Below, one piece after another: positions 42,338 through 51,368 of a stretch of DNA of 64,000 bases. The DNA comes from Rubricoccus sp038746605 (GTDB taxonomy: Bacteria > Bacteroidota > Rhodothermia > Rhodothermales > Rubricoccaceae): positions 248,001-312,000 of the forward strand of contig JBCDKM010000001.1 in NCBI GenBank assembly GCA_038746605.1, given 5' to 3'. How positions within the stretch are numbered: the stretch's first letter is position 1; each line of letters opens with the position of its first letter. Position numbers and translations under genes: made by a program. The notes beneath the pieces are model-generated. The model searched no databases. It saw only the letters and a program-made list of their open reading frames with translations, and was not told the DNA's origin.

Positions 42338-43054
42338 TCACGCCTCGGACGGCTCGGAGGGCTCCGGGGTCGGCGTGCCCTCCGGCATGCCATCGCCAGA
42401 GGCTGGAGGAAAGTCGGCAGGCTCGCGGATGCCGCCGTCGTCGAGGAACATGTCGAGGGCGTTGCGGGCGACCTGCCGCGTGGTGAACCCATCGGAGAGG
42501 GCGCCGATGAAGCCGCCCACCAGCGGGATGCCGCGCAGCAGGCGGCGCTTCGCGAGGGAGGTCGCGGCCGTCTTCGCGCCCCAACTGGCGGCTGTGCCGA
42601 CGAGCGAGATCGCGGTGTTGAGGCCCTTCTCCGCCAGCTTGAGACCGACGCGGTCCCACGTTTCCTGCTCGGCGTTGCGAACGGGTCCCTCTTCCGGGTT
42701 CGGAGAGGCACCGATGAGGCACTCCATCACGCGCGAGCGTGTGAGATCGTCAGACGGGTTCTTGCCCGCCAGGGCCGCGACGCTCGCCGCCATGTGGATC
42801 TGGATCAGCGCCACGCCGCCGAGGTTAGCGGGAAGGGTCAGCGGAAGCGTCGCCCACCCGCCGAGTCCGCTCGCGAAGCCGGTTGCGGAAGAGAGCGCGA
42901 TGTGAGCCCGGACGAGCTTTTCGCCTCTCTCGCGAGGCGAGTCGTCGTCGCTGTAATACGTGGCGGCGAACTCCGCCGGTGTGCCGAGGCCGGGTAGGCC
43001 CTCGATGGCACGAGGGTAGAGACGGTCGAGGACGAACTCGCGGACGGCGCGCAT
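42338..43054 (-). CDS. EcsC-family protein
   Basis: A 238-aa protein with the features of the EcsC family: SSATGFASGLGGWATLPLTL (glycine/alanine-rich amphipathic, membrane-active), LIQIHMAASVAALAG, ISLVGTAASWGAKTAA and RRLLRGIPLVGGFIGALSDG. A Pro/Glu-rich tail follows. The function of this family is obscure, possibly secretion or membrane-associated. It is 13 bp from the PHA-system gene stop. Confidence 0.82.
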   Translation of the reverse strand: MRAVREFVLDRLYPRAIEGLPGLGTPAEFAATYYSDDDSPRERGEKLVRAHIALSSATGFASGLGGWATLPLTLPANLGGVALIQIHMAASVAALAGKNPSDDLTRSRVMECLIGASPNPEEGPVRNAEQETWDRVGLKLAEKGLNTAISLVGTAASWGAKTAATSLAKRRLLRGIPLVGGFIGALSDGFTTRQVARNALDMFLDDGGIREPADFPPASGDGMPEGTPTPEPSEPSEA

Positions 43055-43067
43055 GGCAGGAGCCTGT

Positions 43068-43352
43068 TCAGGCGGAAGCGGAGAGGGAGCGGTCGAGTTG
43101 CTCTTCGATCTCGCGCTGGATGGTGTTGCGGAAGGGCCTGGCGATCAGTCCTAGCCGAGCGGTGACACGGACGGCGGCATCTGTCACCTGGATCTCGCCC
43201 CGAACGCCTCGTCCCCTGACGCGCAGCGTGTTCTCGTTCCATTCTGCCCGAGCGCCCATCTCCTCGCGCAGCTGGCGTCCGACAGCGTCGGCGGCATCGC
43301 GGGCGGCTGCGAGGCCGATGGAGTGAGGGCGAGAGATGTCAATGTCGGCCAC
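43068..43352 (-). CDS. Polyhydroxyalkanoic acid system-type small protein
   Basis: A 94-aa protein starting GTG (VADIDISRPHSIGLAAARDA). It has the alpha+beta pattern of the PHA_gran_rgn/polyhydroxyalkanoic acid system family (VGRQLREEMGARAEWNENTL, VTARLGLIARPFRNTIQREI). A link to PHA granules is not supported here; nothing else of PHA metabolism is in view. The ATG alternatives upstream fall in arginine-rich non-coding-looking sequence. Confidence 0.7.
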   Translation of the reverse strand: MADIDISRPHSIGLAAARDAADAVGRQLREEMGARAEWNENTLRVRGRGVRGEIQVTDAAVRVTARLGLIARPFRNTIQREIEEQLDRSLSASA

Positions 43353-43718
43353 GGGTGCGGACGGCGAAGAGGAGGCGAGTGCAACGCGGCGGTCTGCTCG
43401 CGGTTCGTGAAGGCGAAAGAGGGAATGAAAGAGGGAATGAGAGGCTACGCGGCCCCGAAGTCGTTTTCTGCAGGCGGTTCCCACAGGTGAGCGGCGCTCA
43501 CTACTCACTGGGCGACCGGGCCCACCTCGGCACCGAGGCGGGCGGGGTGGTGGCGAGAACGATGTGGCCGATTGTCGGGAGTTTGCTACTGCTCAGACGC
43601 TGGCGGCGTACTATGCAGACGTGCTCCATCCTGTGACCGATCCTTCCAACACAAGCGCCGTCGCGATGGGCTCATCCGCTTCTGTTCGGCGCCCGCTCCT
43701 GTCGATGGGTACAGACGC
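43353..43718. promoter_or_regulatory. Divergent intergenic region upstream of the GH63 operon
   Basis: A 366-bp gene-free region between the PHA-system gene and the GH63 hydrolase gene. It holds a short tandem repeat (GAAAGAGGGAAT twice, near 43415-43438) and one dispersed palindrome at 43522. No promoter is assigned with confidence. Confidence 0.4.
43522..43541. repeat. Dispersed palindrome, one-mismatch copy
   Basis: CCACCTCG-GCAC-CGAGGCGG: the common core with one arm mismatch (A for G), about 180 bp upstream of the GH63 start. Confidence 0.6.
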
Positions 43719-45056
43719 ATGCTGACGGTTGATCGAGAGCGCCTGATCGACGAGGCCAGTCGAGTTCTGAACGCCAACTGGCGAGGCGGATTCACGATTC
43801 CCACAGACAAGCTCTATCCGTTCCAGTGGAACTGGGACTCCGGTTTCACAAGCATCGGGCACCTTCACGTCCATCCTGGGCGCGCCATTCAGGAGTTGGA
43901 GTCGCTGTTCGCGAGCCAGTGGGAGAATGGGATGGTCCCCCACATCGTCTTCCACGATGAGACTGCGGACACGTACTTCCCGGGGCACGATGTCTGGGGA
44001 AGTCACGTCAACTCAGGGGCTCCGCAACGGCCGAAGACATCTGGAATCACTCAGCCGCCGGTGCATGGCTTCGTCCTGGAGAACCTGCTGGACGAGCGTC
44101 CAGACGATGGAGACCTCCGGGCGTTCGCGCGCAACCTCTTCCCGCGAATCGTCGCGAGTCACCGGTTCTTCTACTCCTACCGCGATCCCGAGAGGGAGGG
44201 CCTTACGTTCATCTTCCACCCCTGGGAGTCCGGGCGGGACAACTCCCCCTTGTGGGATGAATCCCTCGACCGGATCGAAATCGAGAAGGGCTTTTTGCCC
44301 GACTATGTCCGACGGGACACCGATCTCGCCTCTACCGACGAGCGCCCCACCTCGTCCCAGTACGACCGGTACGTCTACCTCCTCCTGCTCGGCAAGAGGC
44401 ATCGGTACGACGGGCCCGGTCTCTTCGAAGAGAGCCCGTTTCTCGTCCAAGACACCCTGATAAACGCAGCGCTCATCCGCTCGAACGAGAGCCTCATCGC
44501 CATCGGCAAGCGGCTCGGGCTCGACGTAGGTGAGGTGGAAGAGTGGCAGCAGCAGTCCGTGCCCTGCTTCCGAGAGAAGCTCTGGAACCCTGAGGTGGGC
44601 ACCTTCACGTCCCATGATATCCGGGGCGGACATGCCATTCCCTTCAAGGAAATCGGGGGTCTGGCGTCACTGTACGCTGGTGCCCCGTCCTTCGAACAAG
44701 CTCGCTTCCTCCGCGACGACCTCCAGTCTCTCCACGAACGGGGGTTCTACCTCTGCCCGAGCTTTGACGTCGAGAGTCCCTCGTTCGACTCCAAACGATA
44801 CTGGCGAGGGCCGATCTGGCCCCAGATGAACTGGATGATCTACCAAGGTCTACAGCGGTACGGGTTTACCGACACGGCGCGTATCGTGCGCTCTGACCTG
44901 ATCGAACTCATCAGCCGCCTGGGGTTCTACGAGTACTTCGAGTCGCAGAAGTCCATCGTCCCGACGCTGAGCGCGGGCTATGGCGGGGGAGCCTTCTCGT
45001 GGACGGCTGCGTGTGCGCTCGATCTCTTGCACAGGGGCATACCGAGATCCGCGTGA
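43719..45056 (+). CDS. GH63-family hydrolase, probable mannosyl/glucosylglycerate hydrolase
   Basis: A cytoplasmic (alpha/alpha)6-barrel hydrolase of 445 aa starting at MLTVDRERLIDEA. Family blocks are QWNWDSGFTSIGHLHVHP, IFHPWESGRDNSPLWD (D174, likely general acid), YWRGPIWPQMNWMIYQGL and FYEYFESQKS (E405/E408, likely base region), ending GGGAFSWTAACALDLL. These match the GH63 mannosylglycerate/glucosylglycerate hydrolases. With the SSS symporter and glycerate kinase downstream, hydrolysis of a hexosyl-glycerate to hexose plus glycerate is the best reading. The start could be earlier, but the upstream residues look non-coding. Confidence 0.85.
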   Translation: MLTVDRERLIDEASRVLNANWRGGFTIPTDKLYPFQWNWDSGFTSIGHLHVHPGRAIQELESLFASQWENGMVPHIVFHDETADTYFPGHDVWGSHVNSGAPQRPKTSGITQPPVHGFVLENLLDERPDDGDLRAFARNLFPRIVASHRFFYSYRDPEREGLTFIFHPWESGRDNSPLWDESLDRIEIEKGFLPDYVRRDTDLASTDERPTSSQYDRYVYLLLLGKRHRYDGPGLFEESPFLVQDTLINAALIRSNESLIAIGKRLGLDVGEVEEWQQQSVPCFREKLWNPEVGTFTSHDIRGGHAIPFKEIGGLASLYAGAPSFEQARFLRDDLQSLHERGFYLCPSFDVESPSFDSKRYWRGPIWPQMNWMIYQGLQRYGFTDTARIVRSDLIELISRLGFYEYFESQKSIVPTLSAGYGGGAFSWTAACALDLLHRGIPRSA

Positions 45057-45183
45057 TGGCCGACCTCAGCCCTCCACAAGACTCGGCGTGTTTCCTACCG
45101 AGCCAGCGGCATCCCACAGCGTGGATCGAGGCCGGAGGTATCGTACTGGGGCCTCCCGTGTGTAGACCAACACGGATCTCGTC

Positions 45184-46776
45184 ATGACCCCGCTGGACTG
45201 GATCATCATCATCGCGTACTTGATGGGCATGATCGGCCTCAGCGTGTACCTGGGCCGGGGCCAAAAGGACGAGGAGGACTATTACGTCGGCGGCAGGAGT
45301 TTGCCGTGGTGGGCCGTGGGCATCTCGACGATGGCGACGCAGACCTCGGCCATCAGCTTCATCTCGATCCCTGCCTTCATCGCGCTCCGCGAAGGTGGGG
45401 GACTGACGTGGCTGCAGTACGAGCTGGCCGTACCCCTCGCGATGATCCTCGTGATGGTGCTGCTGATTCCGACGTTTCGCGCCCTGAAACTGGTCAGCGT
45501 GTACGAGTACCTGGAGCTCCGGTTTGGGGCGTCGGTTCGGACGCTGGTGAGCGGGGTGTTCCTCGTGAGCCGGGGACTGGCGACCGGCGTCGGGGTCTAC
45601 GCTAGCGGCATCGTGCTCTCAGTGTGCCTCGGCACCCCACTCTGGGTCACGATCCTGATCATCGGCGCGGTGACGATCCTCTACGACACGATCGGCGGCA
45701 TCACGGCGGTCGTCTATTCGGACGTGATCCAGATGGTGATCTTGCTCGGCGGGATCGTCGTGTGCATCGCCTACGCCGCCGCCGAGGTGGGCGGCCTCGG
45801 CGCCATGCTCGGCGCCCTGCCCGCCGAGCGCCTCCAGACTCTCGATCTCTCCACGGGGCTGGGCGATGGAGGGGACGTTCCGTTCTGGGCCTTCCTTTTC
45901 GGCGGCTTCTTTCTTTATGCCTCCTACTACGGTACGGACCAGAGCCAGGTCCAGCGTGAGCTCTCCGCCAAGTCGATCCGCGAGGCCAAGTTGGCCCTTC
46001 TGCTCAACGGACTGGCTCGCTTCCCGCTGACGTTGCTCTATGCTGCACTGGGGATCGCGGCGTATGCCGCCTATGCAGCATCGCCAGAACTCCAGGCCAG
46101 CGTCCCGGCTGACCGCCCCGATTTCCTCATCCCGCAGTTCATCCTGCTCAACCTGCCGACCGGCCTGCGGGCTCTGCTCTTCGCCGCGCTGCTCTCGGCG
46201 GCGATGTCCAGCCTCGACTCCGCCCTCAACTCGCTCTCGGCTGCCACCATGCGCGACTTCTTGGACTCGCGGCTCCCGAGTGAGACCAGCCGGTTCCAGT
46301 GGAGCAAGCTGACGACCGTGGCCTGGGGTGTGCTCATCACGGGATTCGCATTCGTCGTCGGTGAGATTTCCGACACGGTAATCGAGGGGATCAACAAGAT
46401 CGGGTCCGCCTTCTTTGGCCCCGTTCTGGCGGCGTTCTTGGTGGGCGTTCTCTCCCGGCGAGTCGAGGCGAGGGGACTGCTCGTCGGGATTCTCGTCGGG
46501 GTCGGCTTTAACCTCGTACAGTGGATCGCCTTCCCAGAGATCTACTGGATGTGGTGGAACGCGGTCGGGTGCGGAGTGGCGGCGGGCGTCGCGGCCCTGG
46601 TAAGCCGCCTGAGCGCTCAAGCCGAGACGGCCCCGCCTGATCCGACGCCGTACACCGTGTGGGCCGAAGGCTCGCTGCTGGAGCGGGAGCGGGCGTGGCG
46701 TCCGGTCTACGCGCTGCTCATCGGGTACTTCATTCTGATGCTGGGTGTACTGGTCGCGATCCCTCGGCTGGCCTGA
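45184..46776 (+). CDS. Sodium:solute symporter (SSS family)
   Basis: A 530-aa transporter with about 13 TM helices. The first sodium-site helices are IIIIAYLMGMIGLSVYLGRG and WWAVGISTMATQTSAISFIS, the signature GGRSLPWWAVG is present, and the later SSLDSALNSLSAATMRDF carries the conserved Ser/Asp-rich sodium motif. The substrate is not determined by sequence. Given its place between the GH63 hydrolase and glycerate kinase, import of mannosyl- or glucosylglycerate, or of glycerate, is likely. It is the middle gene of a three-gene operon (127-bp and 21-bp gaps). Confidence 0.9.
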   Translation: MTPLDWIIIIAYLMGMIGLSVYLGRGQKDEEDYYVGGRSLPWWAVGISTMATQTSAISFISIPAFIALREGGGLTWLQYELAVPLAMILVMVLLIPTFRALKLVSVYEYLELRFGASVRTLVSGVFLVSRGLATGVGVYASGIVLSVCLGTPLWVTILIIGAVTILYDTIGGITAVVYSDVIQMVILLGGIVVCIAYAAAEVGGLGAMLGALPAERLQTLDLSTGLGDGGDVPFWAFLFGGFFLYASYYGTDQSQVQRELSAKSIREAKLALLLNGLARFPLTLLYAALGIAAYAAYAASPELQASVPADRPDFLIPQFILLNLPTGLRALLFAALLSAAMSSLDSALNSLSAATMRDFLDSRLPSETSRFQWSKLTTVAWGVLITGFAFVVGEISDTVIEGINKIGSAFFGPVLAAFLVGVLSRRVEARGLLVGILVGVGFNLVQWIAFPEIYWMWWNAVGCGVAAGVAALVSRLSAQAETAPPDPTPYTVWAEGSLLERERAWRPVYALLIGYFILMLGVLVAIPRLA

Positions 46777-46797
46777 ACCGACACCCGCGCCCTCTTT

Positions 46798-48120
46798 ATG
46801 CGAACTCCTCCGAGAGCACAGTCGGTCGCTGATGCGAAGGCCGTCTTCCAGGCTGCCATCGCGGGGGCACAGCCGCGAGACCTGCTGCGCTCTGTCCACC
46901 TCGGTCGTCTCCTCGACCGCCCCCCGTCCGCGTTTCGCCGTGTCGTTCTCGTCGGGGCCGGGAAGGCATCGATGGCGATGGCAGGGGTTCTGGAAGACCG
47001 GCTCGGTGGGGTGTTGGACGATGGCCTCGTCGTGGTCCCGCACGGCTACCGGGCGACGTTTCCGGCAGGTCAACAGCCCCCGGACCGAGTCGAGGTCGTA
47101 GAAGCCGGGCATCCCGTCCCAGACGAGGCCGGTATTCGCGCGACGGAACGGGTCTTACGTTTGGCCGATAGTCTCGGTGGGGACGACCTCCTCGTCGTCG
47201 CACTCTCCGGGGGAGGATCGTCGCTCTGGCCCGCCTTCGCGGACGGGATCTCTCTCGACGATGCGCAGGAGACGTTCCGGCTGCTCCTGACCAGCGGAGC
47301 TGACATCCACGCGATCAACATCGTCCGGCGGCAGCTCTCGCGAACGGGCGGTGGGGGCCTCGTCCGAGCGGCTCACCCCGCGACGGTTCTGGCTCTCGTC
47401 ATCTCGGACGTGGTCGGAGACGATCTCACCACGATCGCCAGCGGTCCGACCGTGCCCGACCCAACGACGCGTGCGGATGCGCTCGGCGTCCTCAGGCGAT
47501 TTGGCCTGATCGACCGAGTACCGGAGTCGGTGCAAGCGCTTCTCAAGACGGACCGGATACCCGGGTGGTCGGGCGTCGGGCACGTGCGGACGGAACTCAT
47601 CGGGTCGAACCGAGACGCCCTCGAAGCGGCACACCGCGAAGCAGAGCGACTCGGGTACACGGTAGCTCTTCACCCCGAGTCTGTCGCGGGCGAAGCTCGG
47701 GAAGTGGGGCGTCAGTTGGCACGCGATGCTCTCGCGGTCGAGGCGGACAGCCCAGTCTGCCTGCTGTGGGGCGGAGAGACAACCGTGACCGTCACCGGCG
47801 AGGGTCGGGGCGGGCGCAACCAGGAAGTGGCGCTCGCGGCAGCACTCGAACTCGACGGTACCGCTCGCTCGGTCGTCGTTCTCTCCGGTGGCACCGATGG
47901 CATCGACGGGCCGACGGATGCGGCGGGCGCATGGGCGACGCCTCTCACAGCCGTGCAGGCTCGGTCCCGTGGCCTGTCCCTGGGTGACTACCTCGCACGC
48001 AACGACGCGTACGCCTTTTTCGATGCGCTCGACGGACTCGTGCGCACAGGGCCGACGCACACGAACGTGATGGATGTCCAGGTCGCCATCGTTCACCCCG
48101 CCATGGTTCATCCCGCGTAG
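46798..48120 (+). CDS. Glycerate 2-kinase (MOFRL family)
   Basis: A 440-aa enzyme phosphorylating D-glycerate, normally to 2-phosphoglycerate, which enters lower glycolysis. The N-domain has VVLVGAGKASMAMAGVLED and VVALSGGGSSLWPAFADGI. The MOFRL domain has LWGGETTVTVTGEGRGGRNQ and VVLSGGTDGIDGPTDAAGAW, with THTNVMDVQVAIV near the end. It completes the route from hexosyl-glycerate: the GH63 hydrolase releases glycerate and this kinase commits it to glycolysis. Members are also named GckA/TtuD. Confidence 0.93.
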   Translation: MRTPPRAQSVADAKAVFQAAIAGAQPRDLLRSVHLGRLLDRPPSAFRRVVLVGAGKASMAMAGVLEDRLGGVLDDGLVVVPHGYRATFPAGQQPPDRVEVVEAGHPVPDEAGIRATERVLRLADSLGGDDLLVVALSGGGSSLWPAFADGISLDDAQETFRLLLTSGADIHAINIVRRQLSRTGGGGLVRAAHPATVLALVISDVVGDDLTTIASGPTVPDPTTRADALGVLRRFGLIDRVPESVQALLKTDRIPGWSGVGHVRTELIGSNRDALEAAHREAERLGYTVALHPESVAGEAREVGRQLARDALAVEADSPVCLLWGGETTVTVTGEGRGGRNQEVALAAALELDGTARSVVVLSGGTDGIDGPTDAAGAWATPLTAVQARSRGLSLGDYLARNDAYAFFDALDGLVRTGPTHTNVMDVQVAIVHPAMVHPA

Positions 48121-48146
48121 TCCCAAAGACACCCACTGCTCCCCTC

Positions 48147-48704
48147 ATGCTCGACTCTTTTATCGGCCGCTCGCCCCGCCTCGGGCACGACGTCTACGTC
48201 TCCGAGACGGCCGCCCTCGTCGGCGACGTAACGCTGGGTGACGGTGCTAGCGTCTGGTTCGGCGCCAGCCTCCGAGGCGATGTGCACTGGATCGAGGTAG
48301 GCGCGGGCTCGAACGTGCAAGACAACGCCACCGTCCACGTCTCGCGCGGGACGCACCCCTGTCGAATCGGTGCGGGTGTGACGATCGGGCACAACGCGGT
48401 GGTGCACGGCTGCACCATCGAGGCCGGCGTGCTGATCGGGATGGGGGCCATCGTGCTGGATGGCGCGGTGATCGGCGAGGGCTCGCTCGTAGGGGCGGGC
48501 GCCCTCGTGACGATGAACGCGGTCGTCCCGCCCCGCTCGCTCGTGATCGGCTCGCCTGCCCGGGTGGTCCGCGCGCTCACCGAGGCGGAGGTGGAGCGCA
48601 ACCGGGCCAACGCCGCGCACTACGTCCGCATGAGCCGGATGTACCTCGGCCTCGACACGCCGTCGGAGAATCCGTTCTACGAGGACACCCGTCCCGAACG
48701 GTAG
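48147..48704 (+). CDS. Gamma-class carbonic anhydrase-like protein
   Basis: A 185-aa left-handed beta-helix protein with hexapeptide repeats (VTLGDGASVWFGASLRGDVH, VQDNATVHVSRGTHPCRIGA, VTIGHNAVVHGCTIEAGVLI). It resembles the YrdA/PaaY/CaiE group of gamma-carbonic anhydrase homologues; the metal-ligand histidines appear in VHVS, IGHNAVVHGC. Whether it has carbonic anhydrase activity is uncertain. It overlaps the convergent SnoaL-like gene by 28 bp. Confidence 0.87.
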   Translation: MLDSFIGRSPRLGHDVYVSETAALVGDVTLGDGASVWFGASLRGDVHWIEVGAGSNVQDNATVHVSRGTHPCRIGAGVTIGHNAVVHGCTIEAGVLIGMGAIVLDGAVIGEGSLVGAGALVTMNAVVPPRSLVIGSPARVVRALTEAEVERNRANAAHYVRMSRMYLGLDTPSENPFYEDTRPER

Positions 48705-49165
48705 TCCGCGCCGAGCAACCGGCCGTCGGTGTCGCGAATGTGGGTCTCTGCGCCCGCTACCACGTCCGTGTTGTGGCCCGAGGCACAGCGCCAGCCTACG
48801 ACACGGCCCGCCTCGGTGATCTCGCGGGCGACAAACGAGAACACCGTATGCCGCACGCCCGGCTGCGCGACCCCGCCGAGGGCGGTCTGCCCGTCCAGCC
48901 GCATCCGGGCTTGCACCAGCGCCACGCCCGGCGCGAGGTCTTTGACGACGCGACGGCCGACTCGAAGCCGAGACTCCGAAAACAGCTCGCGGAGACCGTA
49001 GGCGTGTGCCGCGCGGATGGCCTCGCGGTCGTGCCACCAGAGCCCGACGATGCTGACAAACGTCGCGTCGCTGTCAAAGAGGGCCGCGAGAGCGTCGGGG
49101 TCGCGAGCGTTCCAGGCGTCTGCGAAGGCCTGCGGGATGGCGTCGGGAGAAGAGGGGAGGGGCAT
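48677..49165 (-). CDS. SnoaL/DUF4440-like (SgcJ/EcaC) protein
   Basis: A 162-aa cone-shaped alpha+beta barrel protein. IPQAFADAWNARDPDALAAL-FDSDATFVSI is the classic opening; then GLWWHDREAIRAAHAYGLRE and VALVQARMRLDGQTALGGVA follow. Members range from cyclases to dehydratases and structural proteins, so the function is open. Its 3' end overlaps the gamma-carbonic anhydrase gene on the other strand by 28 bp. Confidence 0.82.
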   Translation of the reverse strand: MPLPSSPDAIPQAFADAWNARDPDALAALFDSDATFVSIVGLWWHDREAIRAAHAYGLRELFSESRLRVGRRVVKDLAPGVALVQARMRLDGQTALGGVAQPGVRHTVFSFVAREITEAGRVVGWRCASGHNTDVVAGAETHIRDTDGRLLGADYRSGRVSS

Positions 49166-49234
49166 GAGGGCTGTCAGGTGAGGCGGACACCCGAAGCGAG
49201 AGCGCCGGGGTCCGGTTCCCCCGGGTGGCTCTCT

Positions 49235-49254
49235 CCGCCTCGGTACCGAGGCGG
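49235..49254. repeat. Dispersed palindrome upstream of parE
   Basis: A perfect CCGCCTCG-GTAC-CGAGGCGG copy in the 188-bp divergent gap between the SnoaL-like gene and parE. Confidence 0.75.
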
Positions 49255-49353
49255 GGAGGGTAGCCCGAGGCGAGCGGGAGCGGTCGCGACCCGAACCCGT
49301 GCCATATCCCTGGCACCGCGCCCCGTTACCTTTCGCCGAACGCTCTCGACACC

Positions 49354-51300
49354 ATGGCTGCCACTACGGAGAACACGACCTACACTGGTGCTGACATTCA
49401 GGTCCTCGAAGGCCTCGAACCCGTCCGAAAGCGCCCCGGCATGTACATCGGCGGCACCGGAAAGGCCGGGCTGCACCACCTCGTCTGGGAGATCGTGGAC
49501 AACGCCGTCGATGAGGCGACGAACGGCTACGCCTCGCTCATCGAGGTGACGCTCCACAAGGACGGCCAGACGATCTCCGTCACGGACAACGGCCGGGGCA
49601 TCCCCGTCGACAAGCACCCGACGAAGAAGGTGCCGACCGTCGAAGTCATCCTGACTACACTCCACGCGGGCGGCAAGTTCGACGGCTCCAGCTACATCAC
49701 CTCGGGCGGCTTGCACGGCGTGGGTTCCTCGGTCGTGAACGCCCTCTCGGTCTCGCTCGTCGCGCAGGTCAAACGCGCTGGAAGGCTGTACGAGCAGCGC
49801 TACGCGCGAGGCGTCCCCGTCACCAAGCTCAAGACCCTCAAGCGAAACGTCCGCGGTACCGGCACGACGATCACCTTCACGCCCGACGAGGAGATCTTCA
49901 GCCGCGTCGCCTTCGACGCCGACACGATCAAGGAGAACCTGGAGGTCAAGACGTACCTCAACGGCGCGCTGCGGATCGTATTCAAGGACGAGGGCACGGG
50001 AGAGCGTGTCGAGTTCCATCACGAGGGCGGAATCGCGGAGTACCTGGACCACCTCGTGAGCAGCGAGGGCACCCGTCGCGTCCACGCGGACCCGTTTGTG
50101 CTCCGGCAAAGCGAACTGGAAGACGGCCTCCGCACCGAACTCTGCTTTGTCTGGACCGAGGCCCCGAAGGAGAAAATCGTCTCCTTCGTCAACGGCATCC
50201 CCACGCGCGATGGCGGTACGCACGAGCAGGGGCTCAAGGACGGCGTCACGAAGGCCATCCGCAACTACATCGAGACGCACGACCTCGGCCAGCGCAAGCT
50301 GGACATCACCGCCGACGACATCCGAGAGGGCATGGTGGCCGTCGTCAACCTCTACCACGTCGATCCCCAGTTCCAGGGGCAGACGAAGGAAAAGCTCAAT
50401 AACCCGGAGGCAAAATCCTCGGTCTCCGGCGCGTTCCGCTCGGAGTTCGAGCAGTACCTCAACGCGCACCCGAGCACGGCCGAGGCCATCGTCGCGCGCA
50501 TCATCCAGGCCGCGAAGGCGCGACAGGCCAGCCGCGCGGCAGCGAAGAGCGTTCGCCGCAAGAGCGCGATCAGCCACCGGCTCACCCTCCCTGGCAAGCT
50601 GGCCGACTGTTCGAGCACGGACCCGTCCGAAAGCGAGTTGTTCATCGTCGAGGGCGACTCCGCCGGGGGCTCTGCGAAGCAGGGGCGCGACCGGAAGACG
50701 CAGGCCATCCTCCCGCTTCGAGGCAAGGTGCTCAACGCCGAGCAGGCGGCCCGCACGAAGGTCATGGCGAACAAGGAACTCTCCGACATCGTGGATGCCC
50801 TCGGCTGCGGTCTCGGCGACGACCTCGACCTCTCCAAGCTCCGGTACCACAAAGTCATCCTCCTCATGGACGCTGACAGCGACGGCCACCACATCGCGAC
50901 GCTGCTGCTGACGTTCTTCTATCGCTACCTCCGCCCGCTCATCGACGAGGGGCACGTCTACATCGGCCAGCCGCCGCTCTTCCGCGTGGACGCGCTGAAG
51001 GAAACCCATTGGGCGCTCGATGAGCGCGACCGGGACAAGATCCTCGCGCGGATCAAGAAGAAGAGCCCCCGCACCACCCCGGAGATTCAGCGCTTCAAAG
51101 GGCTGGGGGAGATGATGCCCAAGACGCTCCACGAGACGACTCTCGACCCGGAGAAGCGCCGTCTCCTCCAGGTCTCTATTCCAGACGATGCCCGTGTAGC
51201 GACGGAGATGACCATCTCGGACCTGATGGGCAAAGACGCCGCGCCTCGTTTCAGCTTCATTATGGAAAACGCTTCCCTCGCGGACGACCTCGACGTGTAG
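49354..51300 (+). CDS. parE: DNA topoisomerase IV subunit B
   Basis: The ATPase subunit of a type IIA topoisomerase (648 aa), used in chromosome decatenation. GHKL motifs: EIVDNAVDEATNGYA, VTDNGRGIPVDKH, LHAGGKFDGSSYITSGGLHG-VGSSVVNALS. TOPRIM motifs: FIVEGDSAGGSAKQGRDRKT-QAILPLRGKVLN and ILLMDADSDGHHIATLLLTF. QRFKGLGEMMPKTLHETTLD closes the domain. ParE is preferred to GyrB because of the PPLFRVD and LKETHWALDERDRDKILARI features; the distinction is not absolute. The 3' end is duplicated at 52785. Confidence 0.9.
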   Translation: MAATTENTTYTGADIQVLEGLEPVRKRPGMYIGGTGKAGLHHLVWEIVDNAVDEATNGYASLIEVTLHKDGQTISVTDNGRGIPVDKHPTKKVPTVEVILTTLHAGGKFDGSSYITSGGLHGVGSSVVNALSVSLVAQVKRAGRLYEQRYARGVPVTKLKTLKRNVRGTGTTITFTPDEEIFSRVAFDADTIKENLEVKTYLNGALRIVFKDEGTGERVEFHHEGGIAEYLDHLVSSEGTRRVHADPFVLRQSELEDGLRTELCFVWTEAPKEKIVSFVNGIPTRDGGTHEQGLKDGVTKAIRNYIETHDLGQRKLDITADDIREGMVAVVNLYHVDPQFQGQTKEKLNNPEAKSSVSGAFRSEFEQYLNAHPSTAEAIVARIIQAAKARQASRAAAKSVRRKSAISHRLTLPGKLADCSSTDPSESELFIVEGDSAGGSAKQGRDRKTQAILPLRGKVLNAEQAARTKVMANKELSDIVDALGCGLGDDLDLSKLRYHKVILLMDADSDGHHIATLLLTFFYRYLRPLIDEGHVYIGQPPLFRVDALKETHWALDERDRDKILARIKKKSPRTTPEIQRFKGLGEMMPKTLHETTLDPEKRRLLQVSIPDDARVATEMTISDLMGKDAAPRFSFIMENASLADDLDV

Positions 51301-51301
51301 C
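51277..51301 (+). repeat. 25-bp direct repeat, left copy (parE 3' end)
   Basis: The final 24 bases of parE, including the TAG stop, plus one base. The same 25 bp recur perfectly at 52785-52809. Together they flank an AT-richer segment. Confidence 0.85.
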
Positions 51302-51368
51302 GGTAGGAAGCCATTGCACGATGAGCACAGCTGCGCTGTACTGAAGCTCTCTACTCAGAAAAGATCAA

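Noticed and set aside
45619..47112. A 497-codon minus-strand frame across the SSS and glycerate kinase genes
   Set aside because: Antisense shadow of two well-supported genes; no start or domain evidence.
49174..51132. A 652-codon minus-strand open frame antisense to parE
   Set aside because: parE has complete GHKL and TOPRIM motifs; the antisense product is low-complexity Glu/Val/Arg with no domain.
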